The notes under the pieces: generated by a model
What the model was told of the DNA's origin: nothing
The model's input: the letters and a program-made list of their open reading frames with translations, nothing else
Databases searched by the model: none
Position numbers and translations under genes: made by a program
Part shown: one piece after another, positions 1-14,526 of the stretch
How positions within the stretch are numbered: position 1 is the first letter of the stretch
Layout of the letters: every line of letters begins with the position of its first letter
Assembly (NCBI RefSeq): GCF_037975245.1
Contig: NC_092574.1
Location: forward strand, 2,823,001-2,887,000
Reading direction: 5' to 3'
Source of the DNA: Apostichopus japonicus
Taxonomy: Eukaryota > Echinodermata > Holothuroidea > Aspidochirotida > Stichopodidae
Length of the DNA: 64,000 nucleotides

Positions 1-57
1 ATCGGTACCGAACATTCTATTGATTGGTTCCGCACATTCGATTGATCGGTACCGTAC
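1..57. repeat. 22-bp satellite, left edge
   Basis: Less than three units of the satellite that fills most of the window, cut by the window start. Its last five bases (53-57, CGTAC) are the left target-site duplication of the solo LTR that follows. Confidence 0.9.
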
Positions 58-1050
58 TGTCACAACCTCCGTAGGATAAAGCAAAATGGCACCTTCTAGT
101 GCCCCCTTCTGTTGCGACCCCGGGTTTTCCTTTGGCCTTCAAAGCCGATAAAATACCAAAAGGACCAAAAGACTACTGAGAGGTTTCTGAAAGTTAACAA
201 AACGATATATTAACAATGATACGATCTCTACTGATTTGTACAAGGATTCTTGGTACTAGAAATTTGAAATATCACAGACAGATTTTACAATATTATACGG
301 CCGTTAAATTCTTAAAAGATTACTTAACTTATCTTACGCGGCGCGTGCCGGCTCTCGGTTCCTTTCGTAGCTGTGCTGACCTCCTTGCGTCACCAACAAC
401 GATGTCGGGAGTATCCCTCGTAGGCTGGTATCCCGTGACTTGGTCAGGAGCAAAACCGTTCCCCGCTGGTCCAATTCGACTCAACGTTTGTATCCCAAGG
501 ATGGCTTCCTCCTGGGTGAACTCCGAAAAACTCTGCCGAAGTCACGCCTGTCCCGGTTAAACGACGCACCAATCTGATAAACAAACAGTCCACCGGTTCC
601 TCCGTCCGTCCCCTCGATAATTAATCTTTTATCTCAGATGAATTTCTTTTCACAATTCTCCTCCGTAGGATTATTGAGAAAACATGTTAATTCTGACTCG
701 ACTGGATAATTAGATCGATAAAAACTTCAAATCACCGAAAATATCTCTTCTTATATATAGCCGGGGTTTAATCTCCCGAAAGTTCTTTTCCAGGAATCCT
801 GACGGAATAACATCGAGAATCATCCATGTCTCGAAGATACGACTGATAGTTCAACGTTCATTGGTCGACGATATCCGGTCACCTGCTAAAAATAACTTCC
901 CGTATGTTCTGGAAATTTGTAATCGCTAATATCGAATAGCGCCATTATTCCTCGTCGCTTCCAGAAGGAACGAACACGACGAGTGACCTACTTATCACTC
1001 AGACCAGCGTATACTGAATACACGTACAATGAATACAGTCGTTCGTGACA
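58..1050 (-). mobile_element. Solo LTR of the Gmr1-like retrotransposon
   Basis: This 993-bp segment starts TGTCACAAC and ends GTTCGTGACA, so it has the TG...CA ends of an LTR. It aligns along its length with the two LTRs at 32973-33961 and 51452-52440, differing by substitutions and several indels (for example around 150-165 and 650-730). It is flanked by perfect CGTAC duplications (53-57 and 1051-1055) and no internal element sequence follows. This is the signature of recombination between two LTRs of one insertion. Read on the minus strand, as the full element is, it keeps a TATA-like stretch at 751-760. It is clearly more diverged than the full element's LTRs and is therefore an older insertion. 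The 114-codon plus-strand frame inside it (216-560) is probably not a gene. Confidence 0.93.
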
Positions 1051-2265
1051 CGTACATTCTATTGATCGGTACCGAACATTCGATTTATCGGTTCCGCACA
1101 TTCGATTGATCGGTACCGCACATTCGATTGATCGGTACCGCACATTCGATTGATCGGTACCATACCTTTGATTAGTCGGTATTGTACATTCGATTGATCG
1201 GTACGGTGCATTGGATTGATCGGTAGCGCACATTCGATTTATCGGTAGCGCACATTCAATTTATCGGCACCGCATTTCGGTTGATCGGTACGGCACATTC
1301 CATTGATCGGTACCGCACATTCGATTGATCGGTACCGCACATTTTATTGATCGGTACTGCACATTCTATTTATCGGTACCGCATATTCTATTTATCGGTA
1401 CCGCACATTCGATTTATCGGTACCGAACTTTCGATTGATCGGTTTCGCACGCACATTCGATTGTTCGATTGTTCGGTACCGCACATTTGATTTATCGGTT
1501 CCGCACATGTGATTGTTCGGTACAGCACATTCGATTGTACGGTACCGTACATTCGATTTATCGGTACCGCACATTCGATTGATCGGTATGGCACATTCAA
1601 TTTATCGGTATTGCACATTCGATTTATCGGTACCGCACATTCGATTTATCGGTACCGCACAATTAATTGATCGGTATCGCACATTCGATTTATCGGTACC
1701 GCAGATTCTAATGATCGAAACCGCACATTCGATTGTTCGGTACCGCACATTCTATTGATCGGTGTCGCACATACTATATATCGGTACCGCACATTCGATT
1801 GATAGGTACCGCATATTCGATTTATCGGCACCGCACATTCGTTTGATCGGTACCGCACATTCGATTGATCGGTACCGCACAGTCTATTGTTCGGTAACGT
1901 ACATTCGACATATCGATACCGCACAATCGAATTATCGGTACCGAACATTCGATTTATCGGTACCGCACATACGATTTATCGTTACGGCACACTCGATTGT
2001 TCGGCACCGAACATTCGATTGATCGGTAACGCGCATTCATTTTATCGGTACCGAACATTCGATTGATCAGTACCGCTCATTCGATTTACGGGTACCGAAC
2101 ATTCTATTTATCTGTACCGCACATTCGATTGATCGGTACCGCACATTAGATTTATCGTGCCGCACATTAGATTTATCGGTACCGCACATTCGATTTATCG
2201 GTACCGCATATTCTTTTGTTCGGTACCGCATATTCGATTGTTCGATTGATCGGTACCGCATATTC

Positions 2266-2661
2266 TATTGATCGGTACCGAACATTCGATTTATCGGTTC
2301 CGCACATTCGATTGATCGGTATCGCACATTGGATTGATCGGTACCGCACATTCGATTGATCGGTACCGTACCTTTGATTAGTCGGTACCGCACATTCGAT
2401 TTATCGGTATCGCACATTCGATCGATCGGTACGGAACATTCGATTAATCGGTACCGCACATTCTATTGATCGGCACCGAACATTCGATTTATCGGTTCCG
2501 CACATTCGATTGATCGGTATCGCACATTGGATTGATCGGTACCGCACATTCGATTGATCGGTACCGTACCTTTGATTAGTCGGTACCGCACATTCGATTT
2601 ATCGGTATCGCACATTCGATCGATCGGTACGGAACATTCGATTATATCGGTACTGCACATT
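2266..2661. repeat. 198-bp higher-order repeat, two copies
   Basis: Nine satellite units (198 bp) at about 2266-2463 recur at about 2464-2661 with the same ordered set of variant units, including CGATCGATCGG and the TTTGATTAGTCGG unit. This is a local tandem duplication of a nine-unit block. Confidence 0.8.
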
Positions 2662-5600
2662 CGATTGTTCGGTACCGCACATTCGATTGATCGGTGCCCC
2701 ATCATTCGATTTATCGGTACCCCCTCATTCGATTGCTAGGTACCGCACATTCGATTTATTGGTACCGCACATTCGTTTTATCGTTTCCGCACAATCGATT
2801 CTTTGGTATCGCACATTCCATTGTTCGGTACCGCACATTCTATTTATCGGTACCGCACATTCGATTGTTCGGTATGGCACATTCTATTTATTGGTACCGC
2901 ACACTCGTATGATCGGTACAGCACATTCGATTGATCGGTTCCGCAAATTCGAATTATCGGCACCGAACATTCGATTGATCGGTACCGCACATTCATTTTA
3001 TCGTTACCGAACATTCTGTTTATCGGCACCGCAAATTCGATTTATCGGTACCGCACATTGGAATTATCGGTACCGCACATTTGATTTATTGGCACCACAC
3101 ATTCGGTTGATCGGTACTACACATTCGAGTGATCAGTACCGCACATTCATTTTATCGTTACCGAACATTCTATTTATCGGGAATGGACATTCGAATTATC
3201 GGTACCGCACATTCGATTGTTCGGTACCGCACATTCGATTGATAGGTATCGCACATTCGATTGATCGGTACTGAACATTCGATTGTTCGGTACCGCTAAT
3301 TCGATCGAGCGGTACCGCACATTCCATTGTGCGGTACCGCACATTCGTTTTGACGGTATCGCACATTCGATTGATCGGTACGGAACATTCGATTTATCGG
3401 TACCGCACATTCGGTCGCTCGGTACAGCACATTCGATTGATCGGTACCACACATTCGATTGATCGGTACCGCATATTCTATTGATCGGTACCGCACATTC
3501 GATTGATCGGTACCGCATATTCTATTTATCGGTACCGCACATAGGATATATCGGTATCGAACATTCGATTTTTCGGTACCGCACATTTGATTGATCGGTA
3601 CCACACATTCGATTGATCGGTACCGCACATTCCATTAACCAGTACCGCACATTCGATTGATCAGTACCTCACATTCGTGTTATCGGTACCGCACATTCGA
3701 TTGATCGGTACCGCACATTCCATTTATCAGTACCGCACATTCGAATTATCGGCTCCGCACATTCGGTGAATCGGTACGGCACATTCGATTTATCGGTACC
3801 GCACATACGATTTATCGGTATCGCACATTCGATCGATCGGTACCGCACATTCCATTGTTCGGTACCGCACATTCGTTTTATCGGTGCCCACTCATTCGAT
3901 TGATCGATACGGAACATTCGATTTATCGGTACCGCACTTTCGGTCGCTCGGTACGGCACATTCGATTGATCGGTACCGCACATTCGATTGATCGGTATCG
4001 CACATTGGATGGATCGGTACCCACTCATTCGTTTTATCGGTACCGCACATTCGAATTATCGGTACCGCACATTCTATTTATCGGTACCGCACATTCGATT
4101 TTTCGGTACCGCACATTCGATCGATCGGTACCGCACATTCCATTGTGCGGTACCGCACATTCGTTTTATCGGTACCGCACATTCGATTCATCGGTACGGA
4201 ACATTCGATTTATCGTTACCGCACATTCGGTCGCTCGGTACGGCACATTCGATTGATCGGTACCGCACATTCGATTGATCGGTACCGCATATTCTATTGA
4301 TCGGTACCGCACATTCGATTGATCTGTACAGCACATTCGATTGATCGGTATCGCACATTCGGTACCGCACATTGGATTTATCGGTATAGTTCTTTCTATC
4401 GGTACCTCACATTCCTGTTATCGGTACCGCACATTCGATTGATCGGTACTGCACATTCGATTTATCGGTACCGCACATTCGATTGATCGGTACCGCACAT
4501 CCGACAGATCGGTACCGCACATTCGATTGATCGGTATCGCACATTTCATTAACCGGTCCTGCACATTCGAATTATCGGCACAACACATTCGGTTAATCGG
4601 TACCGCACATTCTATTGTTCGGTACCGCATATTCGTTTTATCGGTATCGTACATTCTATTTATTGTTACCGCACATTCTATTTATTGGTACCGAACATTC
4701 GATTGATAGGTACCGCACATTCGATTGATCGGTACGGAACATTCTATTTATCGGTTCCGAACATTCGATTTATAGGCATCGTTCATTCTATTTATAGGTA
4801 CTGCACATTCGATTGATAGGTACCGCACATTCGATTGTTCAGTATCGTTCGTTCGATTGTTCGGTATCGCACATTCTATTGATCGGTACCCCCTCATTCG
4901 TTTATTTCGGTACCGCACATTCGATTGATCGGTAGCGCACATTCTATTTATCGGTACCGCACATTCGATTGATCGGTACCGCACAATCGATTGATATGTA
5001 TCGCACATTCGAATGATCGGTACCGCACAATCCATTTATCGGTTTTATCGGTACCGCACAATCGATTGATATGTATCGCACATTCGAATGATCGGTACGG
5101 CACAATCGATTTATCGGTACCGCACACCCGATAAATCGGTAGCGAACATTCGATTAATCAGTACCGCACATTCTATTTATCGGTACCGCACATTCGATTT
5201 ATAGGTACCGCACAATCAATTGATTGGTATCGCACATTCAATTTATCGGTACCGCACATTCTAATGATCGGTACCACACATTAGATTTTTCGGTACCGCA
5301 CATTCGATTGATCGGTATCGCACATTCGATTCATAGGTACCGCACATTCGATTCATCGGTACAGCGCATTCGATTTATCGGTACCGCACATTCGATTGAT
5401 CGGTACCGCACATTCGATTAATCGGTACGGCACATTCGATTGTTCCGTAACGCACATTCGATTTATCGGTACCGCACATTCGATTGATAGGTATCGCACT
5501 TTCGATTTATCGGAACCGCAATTTCGATTGATTGGTATCGCACATTCGATTGATCGGTACCGAACATTCGATTGTTATGTACCGCACATTCGATTGATCG

Positions 5601-6227
5601 GTAAGGCACATTCGAGTGATCGGTACCGCACATTCGATTTATCGGTACCGCACATTCGAATTATCGATACCGAACATTCGATTGATCGGTACCGCACATT
5701 CCATTTATCGTTACAGCGCATTCGAATTATCGGTACCGCACATTCGTTTTATATGTACCGCACATTCGATTGATCGGTACCGCACAATCGATTTATCGAT
5801 AACGAAATTCGATTGATCGGTCCCGCACATTCGATTGTTCGATTGTTCGGTACCGCGTATTCGAATTATCGGTACCGCACATTCGATTGTTTGGTACAGC
5901 ACATTCGATTGTTCGGTACCGTACATTCGATTTATCGGTACCGCACATTCGATTGATCGGTTCCGCACATTCTATTGTTCGGTACCGCACATTCGATTTA
6001 TCGGTACCGCACATTCGATTTATCGGTACCGCACATTCGATTTATCAGTACCGCACATTCTATTTTTCGGTACCGCACATTCGATTGATAGGTATCGCAC
6101 TTTCGATTTATCGGTACCGCAATTTTGATTGATTGATATCGCACATTCGATTGATCGGTACCGAACATTCGATTGTTAGGTACCGCACATTCCATTGATC
6201 GGTACCGCACATTCCATTGTTCGGTAC

Positions 6228-9200
6228 CGGATATTCGTTTTATCGGTACCGTACATTCTATTTATTGGTACCGTACATTCTATTTATTGGTACCGAACAT
6301 TCGATTGATAACTATAGGTACCGCACATTCGATTGATCGGTACGGCACATTCGATTGATCGGTACCGCACATTCGATTGATCGGTACCGCATATTCTATT
6401 GATCGGTACCGCATTTTCGATTGATAGGTACCGCATATTCTATTTATCGGTACCGTACATAGGATTTATCGGTATCGAACATTCGATTTATCGGTACCGC
6501 ACATTTGATTGATCGGTACCGCACATTCGATTGATCGGCACCTCACATTCGTATTATCGGTACCGCACATTCGATTGATCGGTACCGCACATTCGATTTA
6601 TCAGTACCGCACATTCGATTTATCGGTATCGCACATTTCATTAACCGGTCCTGCACATTCGAATTATGGGCTCCGCACATTCGGTGAATCGGTACCGCAC
6701 ATTCGATTTATCGGTACCGCACATTCGATTTATCGGTATCGCACATTCGATCGATCGGTACCGCACATTCCATTGTTCGGTACCGCACATTCGTTTTATC
6801 GGTACCGCACATTCGATTGATCGATAGAGAACATTCCATTTATCGGTACCGCACTTTCGGTTGCTCGGTACGGCACATTCGATTGATCGGTACCGCACAT
6901 TCGATTTATCGATACCGCACAGTCGTTTATCGGTACCGCACATTCGTTCAATCGGTACGGCACATTCGATTTATCGGCACCGCACATTCGATTGATCGGT
7001 ACCGCATATTCTATTGATCGGTACCGCACATTCCATTGTTCGGTACCGCACATTCGTTTTGACGGTACCGCACATTCGATTGATCGGTCCGGAACATTCG
7101 ATTGATCGGTACCGCGTATTCTATTTATCGGTACCGCACATAGGATTTATTGGTATCGAACATTCGATTTTTCTACCGCACATTTGATTGATCGGTACCG
7201 CATATTCTATTGATCGGTACCGCACATTCCATTGATCGGTACCGCATATTCTATTGATCGGTACCGCACATTCGATAGATCGGTACCGCACATTCCATTG
7301 TGCGGTACCGCACTTTCGTTTTATCGATACCGCACATTCGATTGATCGGAACGGAACATTCGATTTATCGTTACCGCACATTCGGTCGCTCGGTACGGCA
7401 CATTCGATTTATCGGCACCGCACATTCGATCGATCGGTACCGCATATTCTATTGATCGGTACCGCACATTCCATTGTTCGGTACCGCACATTTGTTTTGA
7501 CGGTACCGCACATTCGATTGATCGGTACGGAACATTCGATTGGTCGGTACCGCGTATTCTATTTATCGGTACCTCACATAGGATTTATTGGTATCGAACA
7601 TTCGATTTTTCGGTACCGCACATTTGATTGATCGGTACCCCACATTCGATGTATCGGCACCGCACATTCCATTCATCGGTACGGCACATTCGATTGATCG
7701 GTACCGCATATTCGATTGATCGGTATCGCAAATTCGATGGATCGGTACCCACTCATTCGTTTTATCGCTACCGCACATTCGAATTATCGGTACCGCACAT
7801 TCGATTGTTCGGTACCGCACAATCGATTGTTCGGTACCGCACATTCGATTGATAGGTATCGCACTATCGATTGATCGGTACCGAACAATCGATTTTTCGG
7901 TACCGCACATTCGATCGATCGGTACCGCACATTACATTGTGCGGTACCGCACATTCGTTTTATCGGTACCGCACATTCGATTGATCGGAACGGAACATTC
8001 GATTAATCATTACCGCACATTCGGTCGCTCGGTACGGCACATTCTATTGATCGGTACCGCACATTCCATTGTTCGGTACCGCACATTCGTTTTGACGGTA
8101 CCGCACATTCGATTGATCGGTACGGAACATTCGATTGATCGGTACCGCATATTCTATTTATCGGTACCGCACATTCGATTTATGGGCACCGCACATTCGG
8201 TTGATCGGTACCGCACATTCTATTTATCGGTTCCGAACATTCGATTTATCGGTACCGGATATTCGTTTTATCGGTACCGTACATTCTATTTATTGGTACC
8301 GTACATTCTATTTATTGGTACCGAACATTCGATTGATAACTATAGGTACCGCACATTCGATTGATCGGTACGGCACATTCGATTGATCGGTACCGCACAT
8401 TCGATTGATCGGTACCGCATATTCTATTGATCGGTACCGCATTTTCGATTGATAGGTACCGCATATTCTATTTATCGGTACCGTACATAGGATTTATCGG
8501 TATCGAACATTCGATTTATCGGTACCGCACATTTGATTGATCGGTACCGCACATTCGATTGATCGGCACCTCACATTCGTATTATCGGTACCGCACATTC
8601 GATTGATCGTTACCGCACATTCGATTTATCAGTACCGCACATTCGATTTATCGGTATCGCACATTTCATTAACCGGTCCTGCACATTCGAATTATGGGCT
8701 CCGCACATTCGGTGAATCGGTACCGCACATTCGATTTATCGGTACCGCACATTCGATTTATCGGTATCGCACATTCGATCGATCGGTACCGCACATTCCA
8801 TTGTTCGGTACCGCACATTCGTTTTATCGGTACCGCACATTCGATTGATCGATAGAGAACATTCCATTTATCGGTACCGCACTTTCGGTTGCTCGGTACG
8901 GCACATTCGATTGATCGGTACCGCACATTCGATTTATCGATACCGCACAGTCGTTTATCGGTACCGCACATTCGTTCAATCGGTACGGCACATTCGATTT
9001 ATCGGCACCGCACATTCGATTGATCGGTACCGCATATTCTATTGATCGGTACCGCACATTCCATTGTTCGGTACCGCACATTCGTTTTGACGGTACCGCA
9101 CATTCGATTGATCGGTCCGGAACATTCGATTGATCGGTACCGCGTATTCTATTTATCGGTACCGCACATAGGATTTATTGGTATCGAACATTCGATTTTT

Positions 9201-10283
9201 CTACCGCACATTTGATTGATCGGTACCGCATATTCTATTGATCGGTACCGCACATTCCATTGATCGGTACCGCATATTCTATTGATCGGTACCGCACATT
9301 CGATAGATCGGTACCGCACATTCCATTGTGCGGTACCGCACTTTCGTTTTATCGATACCGCACATTCGATTGATCGGAACGGAACATTCGATTTATCGTT
9401 ACCGCACATTCGGTCGCTCGGTACGGCACATTCGATTTATCGGCACCGCACATTCGATCGATCGGTACCGCATATTCTATTGATCGGTACCGCACATTCC
9501 ATTGTTCGGTACCGCACATTTGTTTTGACGGTACCGCACATTCGATTGATCGGTACGGAACATTCGATTGGTCGGTACCGCGTATTCTATTTATCGGTAC
9601 CTCACATAGGATTTATTGGTATCGAACATTCGATTTTTCGGTACCGCACATTTGATTGATCGGTACCCCACATTCGATGTATCGGCACCGCACATTCCAT
9701 TCATCGGTACGGCACATTCGATTGATCGGTACCGCATATTCGATTGATCGGTATCGCAAATTCGATGGATCGGTACCCACTCATTCGTTTTATCGCTACC
9801 GCACATTCGAATTATCGGTACCGCACATTCGATTGTTCGGTACCGCACAATCGATTGTTCGGTACCGCACATTCGATTGATAGGTATCGCACTATCGATT
9901 GATCGGTACCGAACAATCGATTTTTCGGTACCGCACATTCGATCGATCCGTACCGCACATTACATTGTGCGGTACCGCACATTCGTTTTATCGGTACCGC
10001 ACATTCGATTGATCGGAACGGAACATTCGATTAATCGTTACCGCACATTCGGTCGCTCGGTACGGCACATTCTATTGATCGGTACCGCACATTCCATTGT
10101 TCGGTACCGCACATTCGTTTTGACGGTACCGCACATTCGATTGATCGGTACGGAACATTCGATTGATCGGTACCGCATATTCTATTTATCGGTACCGCAC
10201 ATTCGATTTATGGGCACCGCACATTCGGTTGATCGGTACCGCACATTCTATTTATCGGTTCCGAACATTCGATTTATCGGCAT
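6228..10283. repeat. 2,028-bp higher-order repeat, two near-identical tandem copies
   Basis: The block at about 6228-8255 is repeated at about 8256-10283 with a constant offset of 2,028 bp. The order of variant units is the same, including rare ones such as GATAACTATAGG, the truncated TTTTTCTACCGC unit and TTCGTTTATCGG. I saw only a few single-base differences, for example near 7919/9947 and 8009/10037. The high identity compared with the variability between neighbouring 22-bp units implies recent duplication of the whole block. Confidence 0.9.
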
Positions 10284-12833
10284 CGTTCATTCTATTTATA
10301 GGTACTGGAAATTCGATTGATAGGTACCGCACTTTCGATTGTTCAGTATCGTTCGTTAGATCGGTACGGCACATTCGATTGATCGGTACCGCACATTCAA
10401 ATGATCGGTTTCGCACATTCGATTGATCGGTACCAACTCATTCGTTTTATCGGTACCGTACATTCGAATTATCGGTACCGCACATTCGATTGTTCGGTAC
10501 CGCACATTCGATTGTTCGGTACCGCACATTCGATTGATAGGTATCGCACTATCGATTGATCGGTACCGAACAATCGATTTTTCGGTACCGCACATTGGAT
10601 GTATCGGTACCGAACATTCGATTGTTAGGTACCGCACATTCCATTGATCGGTACCGCACATTCCATTGTTCGGTACCGCATATTCGTTTTATCGGTACCG
10701 TACATTCTATTTATTGGTACCGTACATTCTATTTATGGGTACCGAACATTCGATTGATAACTATAGGTACCACACATTCGATTGATCGGTACGGCACATT
10801 CGATTGATCGGTACCGCATATTCTATTGATCGGTACCGCATTTTCGATTGATAGGTACCGCATATTCTATTTATCGGTACCGCACATAGGATTTATCGGT
10901 ATCGAACATTCGATTTTTCGGTACCGCACATTTGATTGATCGGTACCGCACATTCGATTGATCGGCACCTCACATTCGTATTATCGGTACCGCACATTCG
11001 ATTGATCGGTACCGCACATTCGATTTATCAGTACCGCACATTCGATTTATCGGTATCGCACATTTCATTAACCGGTCCTGCACATTCGAATTATGGGCTC
11101 CGCACATTCGGTGAATCGGTACCGCACATTCGATTTATCGGTACCGCACATTCGATTTATCGGTATCGCACATTCGATTGATCGGTACCGCACATTCGAT
11201 TGATCCTCACCGCACATTCGATTTATCGGTACCGCATATTCGATTGATCGGCACCGCACATTCGATTGATCGGTACCGCATATTCTATTGATCGGTACCG
11301 CACATTCCATTGATCGGTACCGCATATTCTATTGATCGGTACCGCACATTCGATCGATCGGTACCGCACATTCCATTGTGCGGTACCGCACTTTCGTTTT
11401 ATCGATACCGCACATTCGATTGATCGGAACGGAACATTCGATTTATCGTTACCGCACATTCGGTCGTTCGGTACGGCACATTCGATTTATCGGCACCGCA
11501 CATTCGATTGATCGGTACCGCATATTCTATTGATCGGTACCGCACATTCCATTGTTCGGTACCGCACATTTGTTTTGACGGTACCGCACATTCGATTGAT
11601 CGGTACGGAACATTCGATTGATCGGTACCGCGTATTCTATTTATCGGTACCTCACATAGGATTTATTGGTATCGAACATTCGATTTTTCGGTACCGCACA
11701 TTTGATTGATCGGTACCCCACATTCGATGTATCGGCACCGCACATTCCATTCATCGGTACGGCACATTCGATTGATCGGTACCGCATATTCTATGATCGG
11801 TACCGCACATTCGATTGATCGGTACCGCACATTCGATTGATCGGTATCGCAAATTCGATGGATCGGTACCCACTCATTCGTTTTATCGCTACCGCACATT
11901 CGAATTATCGCTACCTCACATTCGATTGTTCGGTACCGCACAATCGATTGTTCGGTACCGCACATTCGATTGATAGGTATCGCACTATCGATTGATCGGT
12001 ACCGAACAATCGATTTTTCGGTACCGCACATTCGATCGATCCGTACCGCACATTACATTGTGCGGTACCGCACATTCGTTTTATCGGTACCGCACATTCG
12101 ATTGATCGGAACGGAACATTCGATTAATCGTTACCGCACATTCGGTCGCTCGGTACGGCACATTCTATTGATCGGTACCGCACATTCCATTGTTCGGTAC
12201 CGCACATTCGTTTTGACGGTACCGCACATTCGATTGATCGGTACGGAACATTCGATTGATCGGTACCGCATATTCTATTTATCGGTACCGCACATTCGAT
12301 TTATGGGCACCGCACATTCGGTTGATCGGTACCGCACATTCTATTTATCGGTTCCGAACATTCGATTTATCGGCATCGTTCATTCTATTTATAGGTACTG
12401 GAAATTCGATTGATAGGTAACGCACTTTCGATTGTTCAGTATCGTTCGTTAGATCGGTACGGCACATTCGATTGATCGGTACCGCACATTCGATTGATCG
12501 GTATCGCACATTCGATTGATCGGTACCCACTCATTCGTTTTATCGGTACCGTACATTCGAATTATCGGTACCGCACATTCGATTGTTCGGTACCGCACAT
12601 TCGATTGTTCGGTACCGCACATTCGATTGATAGGTATCGCACTATCGATTGATCGGTACCGAACAATCGATTTTTCGGTACCGCACATTCGATGTATCGG
12701 TACCGAACATTCGATTGTTAGGTACCGCACATTCCATTGATCGGTACCGCACATTCCATTGTTCGGTACCGCATATTCGTTTTATCGGTACCGTACATTC
12801 TATTTATTGGTACCGCACATTCTATTTATTGGT
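9877..12833. repeat. Further copy of the 2-kb block, offset 2,093 bp
   Basis: Sequence from about 9877-10740 recurs at about 11970-12833 (offset 2,093 bp). Sequence at 8537-8780 also recurs at 10936-11180 (offset 2,399 bp). The third copy of the 2-kb unit has thus been altered by gain and loss of units, as expected from unequal exchange. Confidence 0.75.
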
Positions 12834-14383
12834 ACCGAACATTCGTTTGATCGGTCCGGAACATTATATTTATCGGTACCGCACATTCGGTCGCTCGGTA
12901 CGGCACATTCGATTGATCGGTACCGCAAATTCGATTGATCGGTACCGCACATTCGATTGATCGGTACCGCACATCCAATTGATCGGTATCGCACATTCTA
13001 TTTATCGGCACCGCACGTTCGATTGATCGGTATCGCACATACGTTTTATCGGTAGCGCACATTCGATTGATCGGTACCGCACATTCCATTGTTCGGTTCC
13101 GCACTTTCGTTTTAACGGTTACGCACATTCGATTGATCAGTATCGAACATTCGATTAATCGGTACCGCACATTCGATTGATCGGTACTGCACATTCGTTT
13201 TATCGGTACCGCACTTTAGATTTATCGGTACCGCACATTCTATTGATCGGTACCGCACATTCTATTTATCGGTACCGCACATTCTATTGATCGGTACCGC
13301 ACATTCGATTGGTCGGTACCGCACTATCGATTGATCGGTACCGCACATCCGATTGATCGGTAGCGCACATTCTATTGATCGGTACCGCACATTCTATTTA
13401 TCGGCAGCGCACGTTCGATTGATCGGTATCGAACATTCGTTTTATCGGTACCGCACTTTCGTTTTATAAGTACCGCACATTCGATTGTTCGGTACCGCAC
13501 TTTCGGTTTAACGGTTACGCACATTCGATTGATCGGTACCGAACATTCGATTAATCGGTACCGCACATTCGATTGATCGGTACTGCACATTCGATTTATC
13601 GGCACCGCACATTCGGGGTATCGGTACCGCACATTCTATTTATCGTTATCACACATTCGATTGATCGGTATCGCACATTCGATGGATCGGTACCGCACAT
13701 TCGTTTTATCGGTACCGAACATTCGATTGTTCGGTACCGCACATTCAATTGATCGGTACCTCACATTTTATTGATCGGGACCGAACATCCGATTGTTCGG
13801 TACCGCACATTCGATTGATCGGTACCGTACATTCGATTCACCGGTATCGAACATTCGATTGATCGGTACCGCACATACGATTGATCGGTACCGTACATTC
13901 GATTGATCGGTACCGCACATTCGTTTTATCGGTACCGCACATTCGATTTATCGGTAGCGCACATTCGATTGTTCGGTACCGCACATTCGATTGATAGGTA
14001 TCGCACATTCGATTGATCGGCACCGCACATTCGATTGATCGGTTCCGCACATTCGATTTATCGGTACCGCACATTCGATTTTTCTAGACCGCACATTCGA
14101 TTGATCGGTATCACACATTCTGTTTATCGGTACCGCACAATCAATTGATCGGTATCGCACATTCGATTTATCGGTACCGCACATTCTAATGATCGGTACC
14201 GCACATTCGATTTATCTGTACCACACATTCTAATGATCGGTACCGCACATTCGATTGTTCGGTACCGCACATTCGATTGATAGGTATCGCACATTCGATT
14301 GATCGGTACCGAACATTCGATTTATCGGTACCGTACATTCAATTTATCGGTACCGTACATTCGATTTATCGGTACCGTACATT

Positions 14384-14526
14384 ATTGGCGTACGAGGCGG
14401 GTGGGGCAGGGGGCAGACTGCCCCTCCCCCATATTTCCAGAGGACAAGAAATTCGGGCAAAAGTCCTGAAAAATTTGGGCAGCCTAATAGGAGAAAAATA
14501 TATATATATATATTTTTTTTCTCCTC
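14384..14526. mobile_element. Non-satellite insert, MITE-like fragment, copy 1
   Basis: A 143-bp stretch unlike the satellite lies between a unit ending ACATT and one resuming TCGATT. It holds a G/C palindrome (GGGGGCAGACTGCCCCT, about 14409-14425). It also has an A/T palindrome in which GGAGAAAAA, a TA run and a T-rich tract ending CTCC can fold together (about 14490-14524). Its first part, TTGGCGTACGAGGCGGG followed by CCCTCCCCCATATTT, is loosely like the GC-rich arms of the hAT MITE at 45463-45830. I could not define terminal repeats or a target duplication, so the family is unknown. Confidence 0.6.

Noticed and set aside
216-560. Protein-coding gene in the LTR (plus strand)
   Set aside because: It is antisense to the retrotransposon and has no recognisable domain. 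It is kept only as a low-interest observation.
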